In this document: in pieces, positions 58,820 to 64,000 of the stretch
Layout: every line of letters begins with the position of its first letter
Position numbering within the stretch: position 1 is the stretch's first letter
Assembly: GCA_025060325.1 (NCBI GenBank)
Contig: JANXBW010000020.1
Location: 27,926 to 91,925, forward strand
Source: Thermoguttaceae bacterium
GTDB taxonomy: Bacteria > Planctomycetota > Planctomycetia > Pirellulales > Thermoguttaceae
Length of the DNA stretch: 64,000 bases
Direction: 5' to 3'
Notes under the pieces: generated by a model
The model's database searches: none
The model's input: only the letters and a program-made list of their open reading frames with translations
What the model was told of the DNA's origin: nothing
Made by a program: the position numbers and the translations under genes

Positions 58820-59617
58820 GCTTCTCGGGCGTTTTAGTGTGTAGCTCGTACCGGTCGAAGCATCGTTCGGGCCGGGAGGGCGTAGGCGAGCGCATAACGC
58901 GGCTGAGACAAGGGAGCGCGCCCCCAACGCGCGTAGCGTTAAAAGCTCTGCGCCCAAGGGTTCAGGGCGTGGTTGGCGCGGGAGCCTGAATACTTCGAAT
59001 TAGGTTGAGGACTCGTCGGACTGCCCACCATAATGCCCGACGGTGACCGCATGGAACACCGCTCGTTTTAACACAAGGAAGTCACTTTCGGGCCAGCTGA
59101 GCGAACCCGGCGCAGACTTGCCAGACGCCTCCGCAAATCGCCGAGCTGGTGCAATTGAGGGGATAATCTTGTATCGGGACTCGGCTAGCGGTATGCGCAC
59201 TCCGAGTGCGCTTTCCCGTCCCTTTTAAAATGCCCGCCCTCCTTGCTAACTCCCGGCGGCAATTTAGTCGCAACGCTCTTGACCCGCAGCGGACTTTTTC
59301 CTCCGAGCTTTTTCCTAGCCGGGGCGTTGCCTTGTGCACTCTGCCAATACCGAAACTGGCACCGCGTCATCCTGTGGCCCCTCGATCCCGCCGATACAAA
59401 CCGATGCTTGTCGGTTCGGTAGGGACCACATCCTCTTGAGCACAGCTTCGGCTGGTACCACATCTCCACATAGAAAGAGTGGCAAACCTATTTCCTCCGA
59501 GCGGGGAGCTGCGTTAGGAACCTTGCTGGCAGAATGTCAACCGCCGACGGTCAATCGAGAAAGTCTTGCACTAAGGTAGGGAGTGCCAACTCGCCTGTCT
59601 CGGTACCGAGCGCCCGG
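58820..59617. other. Intergenic region between convergent genes
   Basis: About 800 bases between the acidic-tail gene and hemA. No gene, RNA or clear terminator recognised. Confidence 0.35.
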
Positions 59618-60889
59618 TCACTGCCTGACCTGAAAGAGCCGGGCCAAAGCTTCCACGAGCGTCCAGCGGCGAGGACTATGGCCCTCGTTGCGAATGGACT
59701 CAAGTGGTGGATGAAGAAGCTTGTTGATGAGCCGATCAAACGCCTTTTCCACCTCGTGACGCACGCGTTCATCCGCCTGCGGCAACCGCTGCAAGAGCCG
59801 TCGAAGTTCCGCTTGTTTGATTTGCTCCCAACCCTCCCGGACTTGTTGAATCACCGGTCCACAGCGCCGGACAAAATGATCGTTAACAAGTCGGCGCGTT
59901 TCTATCTCAATGATCTGTCGGGCAAGCGGCAATTGACGATCGCGGGCCTGTCGGTTCCGCTCGCAGACTTCCTTCAAATCGTCGATGGAAAAAAGATAGA
60001 CGCCCGGCCGCTTTCCAATAGCCGGATCGAAATCCCGAGGCACGGCAAGGTCAAGGATAAATAGTGGGCGATCGCAGCGGGCCCGTTCGACCTCGAAATA
60101 TTGCTCGAGTGTTACGATGGGTTCTTCTGCCCCGGTGGTGCTTACGACAACATCGGCCTCTTTAAGGAGAGCTACTCGTTCCTCCCATCGGTGGGCGACG
60201 CCCCCCCAACGCTCGGCAAGTTGACAAGCACGGTCAAAACTGCGGTTAACGACCGCGACCTTCTGCACTCCTTCCTCTCGCAGATATCGCAACGTTTCCT
60301 CCGCCATCTCCCCAGCCCCGATAACCAACGTCAATTTGTCATCAAATCGCTCGAAGATTTGATGTGCAAATTCGCCCACTGCCAGGCTGGGGATGCTTAC
60401 GCGGCGCTCGTGGATGGATGTTTCACTGGCGACTCGGCCCGCGGTCCGCAGGGCGGCCTGAAATACGGCGTGCATGACCGGACCGGCCGTGCCGAGCTCG
60501 TTAGCCAACTGATAGGCATGTTTCACCTGCGCGGTAATTTGGGACTCGCCCACCACCATGCTGTCTAAACTGGAGGCCACAGACAAGATGTGCCGAACGG
60601 CCTCCTCCCCCCGGCGATGATAACATGTCGGCCGCAGGTCACTAAGGGTGAGCTTTTTCTGCTCGGCGACAAACTGGAGGAGAACGCCCCGGCACAAAAG
60701 TGGCTCCGTCTCTGAGGCCTCATACAGCTCGGTCCGGTTGCACGTTGACAAAAGAACGCACTCATGGCCGGGGTGCCGCTGGCGGAAACTACGGAGAGCC
60801 TCAGTCACCTGATCGCGACTGAACGCAAGCCGTTCCCGCAGCTCAATCGGCGTTTGATGATGACTCCAGCCCAAAACCTGAAAATTCAT
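59618..60889 (-). CDS. hemA: Glutamyl-tRNA reductase
   Basis: 423 residues. Reduces glutamyl-tRNA(Glu) to glutamate-1-semialdehyde with NADPH, the first step of the C5 pathway to tetrapyrroles. Seen: catalytic Cys50 in LSTCNRTELYEA, SSLDSMVVGESQITAQVKHA, NADPH-binding VIGAGEMAEETLRYL near 190-205, NRSFDRACQLAERWGG and the C-terminal dimerisation helices. ATG at 60889 overlaps the upstream HemX-like gene end by four bases (ATGA), so the two are translationally coupled; GGGGAGGG lies about 9 bases upstream. Confidence 0.97.
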   Translation of the reverse strand: MNFQVLGWSHHQTPIELRERLAFSRDQVTEALRSFRQRHPGHECVLLSTCNRTELYEASETEPLLCRGVLLQFVAEQKKLTLSDLRPTCYHRRGEEAVRHILSVASSLDSMVVGESQITAQVKHAYQLANELGTAGPVMHAVFQAALRTAGRVASETSIHERRVSIPSLAVGEFAHQIFERFDDKLTLVIGAGEMAEETLRYLREEGVQKVAVVNRSFDRACQLAERWGGVAHRWEERVALLKEADVVVSTTGAEEPIVTLEQYFEVERARCDRPLFILDLAVPRDFDPAIGKRPGVYLFSIDDLKEVCERNRQARDRQLPLARQIIEIETRRLVNDHFVRRCGPVIQQVREGWEQIKQAELRRLLQRLPQADERVRHEVEKAFDRLINKLLHPPLESIRNEGHSPRRWTLVEALARLFQVRQ

Positions 60890-61980
60890 CCAATTTTCCC
60901 TCCCCGGCCAACTTCTCCCCGCCGGGTATGAAGTCCCCTGGCCCCAATGGATAGGGGGCCGACACGGTGGACGCGCTCAATCCGAGCTGAACCATCCGGG
61001 AAATTATTGGACACGGCGCAAGTGACGAAAACGGATCCGCCAAAGGAGACACATGCTAGGGCAACTGGCCCGGCCAAGAGTTCAATCGCTGGGTGCGGCG
61101 CACAACCCAAGCGCTCATGCGACTGCGCCGGCTCCTGCCGGAACTGTCCGTGCCGAGTTTCCCCCCGGACAAAAAGAATCAAAGCCACGAGCAAAAACAC
61201 AGCGGTCATGACGGTCATCAGTGCAACCTTCCGGCCTTCCCGAGCGGGCCGATAAACCCAGCTTAGGGAAATACACCCAGCCAGCCACATAAACATTACC
61301 AAAGTAGTGATAATAAGAGGATCCGACACCGGCACCACAGCCCGGTCCTGACGCGCATTCCAAAGGTTAAGAACAAAGCCGGAGAGGATTCCGATCCCAA
61401 GCAGGATTAGCGCAAGAGTGATAATTCGGGCGTTTGTTTTTTGAAGCCACTCAAGGCTGGGAAATCGCCATCCCGTGCCGACTTTTTTCGCCCGCAACCT
61501 GCTGGCCTGGAGAAGATACATCACGCCGGTGGCAAAAGCGACGAGCACGGCCACCGTCGCTAAAAGCAGGGATAATCCGTGAACCCACGCCCATAGCTGC
61601 GCGGCAGTTTCCCGCGGGAAAGCCCGGACATCCCCAAAAGCCCATCCAATCCCAATCAGGGCGAGCACCAAAGGCAAGAGGATCCAACCGAAGGAAACCG
61701 CCGGATGATGATAGGCGAAGTATAAGTACACCCCAGCTAGAACCCAGGCACTTACCAGGAACCAATCTTGAGTGCTGGAAAGAGGCAGACCGGCCGACTC
61801 CGCTCCCCGATGCACAAGGTAAATCGCTTGGAGAATAAGGCCCGTCGTTGTCCACGCTATTGGGGCAAGCTGACCACTGGCCAACCGCATCCGGCCACGC
61901 GTCACTTCGAGGCAAAGGGCGGCCACGTAACTTATCACAAACCCAGTGACTTCAATCCGTTGCGCCCAATTTGGCAGCAC
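60886..61980 (-). CDS. CcsA/HemX-type cytochrome c assembly membrane protein
   Basis: 364 residues from GTG at 61980 (GGAGGG about 7 bases upstream). Seen: eight hydrophobic segments in the first 275 residues, the CcsA/HemX pattern with WVHGLSLLLATVAVLVAFAT near the middle and SDPLIITTLVMFMWLAG before the last segments. This family handles haem for cytochrome c maturation or controls HemA amount; adjacency to hemA favours the HemX role. After VALILFVRGETRHG the sequence runs on for about 80 residues of Cys-, Ser- and Arg-containing tail with another weakly hydrophobic patch, unlike usual relatives, and this tail ends inside the first codons of hemA. It could be a real extension or the result of a frameshift. 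Confidence 0.85.
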   Translation of the reverse strand: MLPNWAQRIEVTGFVISYVAALCLEVTRGRMRLASGQLAPIAWTTTGLILQAIYLVHRGAESAGLPLSSTQDWFLVSAWVLAGVYLYFAYHHPAVSFGWILLPLVLALIGIGWAFGDVRAFPRETAAQLWAWVHGLSLLLATVAVLVAFATGVMYLLQASRLRAKKVGTGWRFPSLEWLQKTNARIITLALILLGIGILSGFVLNLWNARQDRAVVPVSDPLIITTLVMFMWLAGCISLSWVYRPAREGRKVALMTVMTAVFLLVALILFVRGETRHGQFRQEPAQSHERLGCAPHPAIELLAGPVALACVSFGGSVFVTCAVSNNFPDGSARIERVHRVGPLSIGARGLHTRRGEVGRGGKIG

Positions 61981-62884
61981 TCAATCCCTCCGAAAAGTTC
62001 TTCCAAATTTTGGCAAAGGTGGATTTTCGAAATTTTGGCCTAGTCCCACTAAGGACGGACTTACGCAATTAATAGTAAGCTATCCCCCCATCCTTGCAAA
62101 TTCGCCTGGTTCACCACAAGAGCCTCCGAGAATTCCGATGGGAGTCCCGCGGGCCGGCCGACCTTCCCTTTCGTCACTGACCGACGTGATCACCCGGCAA
62201 TTGTCCACGTGCGCTGGCGAACCGCTCGGTCCGCACTTCTTGGAAAGGATTAATCCTCAGCGGGGACGTGCGGGGTTTGATCAGAGGCTAGCCCGGTAGG
62301 GACTTGTTATTCAGGAGCGAGGTGTCAACACCATACAAGGAGAGACACCTATCGGCCGCGCACCCACTATTCCCTTGTCGTGCCGATCTACAAGCCTTCG
62401 CAGTTCCCGGGAATTAACCCCGCATCATTTGCAAAATGCGGTATGGTGTAAATCACCCATCTCTTAGAATGTTCAACACATTAAAAAGTTGTCAACCCTC
62501 GTCGGCGCAACTCCAGCGATATCTGGACCATCTCCAGCATCTCTGGAGTCCAACGCACTCCAATGTCCCCGCCGTCGCTTGCTTTGCGGATACACGGACT
62601 TGCCGGCTGCAAGCGATAGTCGAGATTGGCCGGATCACGGAACATTGGGTCGGCGCGAATACATCCAGGTCCTCACTCGATGTCAGGAGACACCTCTCCG
62701 AATACCATGCAATATTCCATGCGATGGCCGCGGTGGCGTGGCTTGTTAACGACGTCCCCCACTATCGAATCTCGAAAAACGCATGGGCTTTTACAGCAAA
62801 GGTCAACTCTGAGAATAACACTTCAAGTCGATTCCCCCGAACCGGCTCCACACACAAGCCAGCCGCCACGCACAAGGGTGTTGT
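61981..62884. other. 0.9 kb intergenic region without a supported gene
   Basis: A frame at 62436-62888 (+) has no start signal, no domain and odd composition. No RNA gene recognised. It separates the GTG of the HemX-like gene from the end of the kinase-like gene. Confidence 0.35.
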
Positions 62885-64000
62885 TTAACTGCGGTCGGTT
62901 CCCCCGGACATCCCCAAAAGAACACAGGACTCCAGTATCACTCGGTCCGCCCGCCACTGAGAAATTTGTCCGACTACAAGGACTGTTGACAGTTTGGGAG
63001 TGCCATTTACAGCCATGGGAGTACGGCCATATGCCCCTTGGTTGATAATCAGCAGCCTTTTTATTGTGATATTTGCTCCCCGAACAGTTAGGAGATTTCC
63101 GACCACACTATTAGGTTCCACCGATATTAGTAATGGCCAGCAATTCTTGGCACCTGACAGGATGATATCTGATTTCGATTCCGAAAACGTTACCGCCTCA
63201 CTGTAGGGGCCGTTGTCCTGAATTTCGATGAGGTCTCCGACTTGAGCGGCATCCACGGCCGGTTGAATTCTGGTGAAATCCCCCTTTCCGTCCTGGCGAA
63301 CAACAATCTTCCGACCCAGCTTCAAGGTAGTTTCCACCATGTGGGCAAAAGTGGGTTGACGAGAATAATCCACGACCAGAAGTGTATCGGCGTATTCACT
63401 GCTTAACTTGTGTACAAGATCCCGCAGTTCAAACAGTTCTTCTGCCTGAAGGAGTTTTTTCGCCTCGGCGTACAGCTTTTCCGCCTCTTCCTCCCGCCGG
63501 CCGGCGGCAATTACCGCCTTGACGCCGTTGATAAACTCAGCCCGCTCTCTACACCACTGGGCTAAAGCTGGCTCACCCTCCAGGCGGTGGAGCAGCCCCT
63601 CCGCCGAGCCTGAAGGCTGCCACTCCGCCGTCGCCTCCACCCCCTGACCCCCACGCGTCTCCACCTCCGCCTGACGCTGCCGCCGCCGCAGCTCCCGCTC
63701 CGCCTCTATGTGCCGAAATAACGCCACTAACGCCGCGTCCGTGGAACTCTCCCGCCCTCCTTCCGCCCCCACCCCCACAGGCTCAAGCACCACCACCTCC
63801 CGCAACGCCTCTATCACCTCCCGCACCGACTGATACCGGTCCTCCGGACGCTTGGCCACCATCTTCTGAAACACCAGCTCCAACCGCAGCGGCACCTCCG
63901 GCCGCACCGCCCGCAAACTCGGAATCGGCGCCTGCAGGTGCGCCAAGATCACCTCCACCGCACTCTCCCCACAATACGGCGCCCGACCCGTCAACAACCG
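62885..64000 (-). CDS. Serine/threonine kinase C-lobe fused to a beta-helix domain (partial at 5' end)
   Basis: The coding frame runs off the right edge of the window, so start, ATP site and catalytic loop are not seen. The visible about 371 residues begin in the kinase C-lobe (LLTGRAPYCGES, LVFQKMVAKRPEDRYQSV), continue through an Arg/Glu-rich linker (about 95-215) of likely coiled-coil character and end in a short right-handed beta-helix-like part (about 225-370; VVRQDGKGDFTRIQPAVDAA, SDIILSGAKN, NLLTVRGANITIKRLLI). Beta-helix domains bind or cleave polysaccharide; fusion to a kinase suggests a sensing role, but the domain is short and could be degraded. No transmembrane helix is obvious in the visible part, so the beta-helix may be cytoplasmic. 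Confidence 0.8.
   Translation of the reverse strand, partial: RLLTGRAPYCGESAVEVILAHLQAPIPSLRAVRPEVPLRLELVFQKMVAKRPEDRYQSVREVIEALREVVVLEPVGVGAEGGRESSTDAALVALFRHIEAERELRRRQRQAEVETRGGQGVEATAEWQPSGSAEGLLHRLEGEPALAQWCRERAEFINGVKAVIAAGRREEEAEKLYAEAKKLLQAEELFELRDLVHKLSSEYADTLLVVDYSRQPTFAHMVETTLKLGRKIVVRQDGKGDFTRIQPAVDAAQVGDLIEIQDNGPYSEAVTFSESKSDIILSGAKNCWPLLISVEPNSVVGNLLTVRGANITIKRLLIINQGAYGRTPMAVNGTPKLSTVLVVGQISQWRADRVILESCVLLGMSGGTDRS

Noticed and set aside
58362..58895. Minus-strand Pro/Leu/Arg-rich frame opposite the acidic protein
   Set aside because: Mirror of the GA-rich repeat; no start signal.
62436..62888. 150-codon plus-strand frame before the kinase-like gene
   Set aside because: No start signal or domain and a composition unlike the real genes.

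Overview
The window looks like chromosome of a GC-rich member of the Planctomycetota. The evidence is the gene families: a DUF1559 prepilin-like protein followed by a carboxypeptidase-regulatory-like lipoprotein, several sulfatase-superfamily proteins, Ser/Thr kinases with an HGDLKP-type catalytic loop, a large load of secreted proteins of unknown function, and long intergenic spaces. Placement near thermophilic Pirellulales relatives is only a guess. No rRNA, tRNA, transposase, integrase or plasmid gene was recognised.

Layout. 1-10.6 kb: a membrane sulfatase-like/sulfotransferase fusion meets hypA tail to tail; then a secreted coiled-coil protein, a broken beta-helix glycosidase gene, a secreted transglutaminase-like protein and a cardiolipin synthase. 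10.6-20.9 kb: a small TPR membrane protein, a 1.7 kb stretch without a supported gene, clpC with a clear downstream hairpin, a polytopic membrane protein, an MlaE/MlaF lipid ABC pair without a visible MCE partner, and a DUF2892 protein. 20.9-29.3 kb: a MoxR ATPase diverges from a run of secreted genes (PA14-PKD-TPR protein, unknown secreted protein, sulfatase, transglutaminase-like protein). 29.5-34.7 kb: a minus-strand carbon-metabolism block, tsaB, gnd, a HAD phosphatase and a pyrophosphate-type phosphofructokinase. 35.4-41.3 kb: a secreted (alpha/alpha)6 glycosidase-like protein, a DUF1559 gene broken by an in-frame TGA, a small lipoprotein and an SGNH hydrolase. 41.7-48.3 kb: a low-complexity lipoprotein, a lone kinase, a Tat-type amidohydrolase and a zinc-ribbon/TM/cyclase-fold protein. 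48.4-48.7 kb: a decayed array resembling type I-E CRISPR. 48.8-64 kb: a PQQ-type propeller protein, a 1338-residue orphan, a TM protein with a long disordered linker, scpB, a very acidic protein, the hemX/ccsA-like-hemA operon and the 3' part of a kinase fused to a beta-helix domain, cut by the window end.

Together the genes describe a cell with a large secreted and envelope programme (sulfatases, glycosidase-like proteins, transglutaminase folds, lipid transport, cardiolipin synthesis) beside housekeeping genes (clpC, tsaB, scpB, hemA, gnd, PFK). The most unusual items are the sulfatase-like/sulfotransferase fusion, the decayed CRISPR-like array, the orphan giant protein, the acidic D/E/W-tail protein and the two broken genes.
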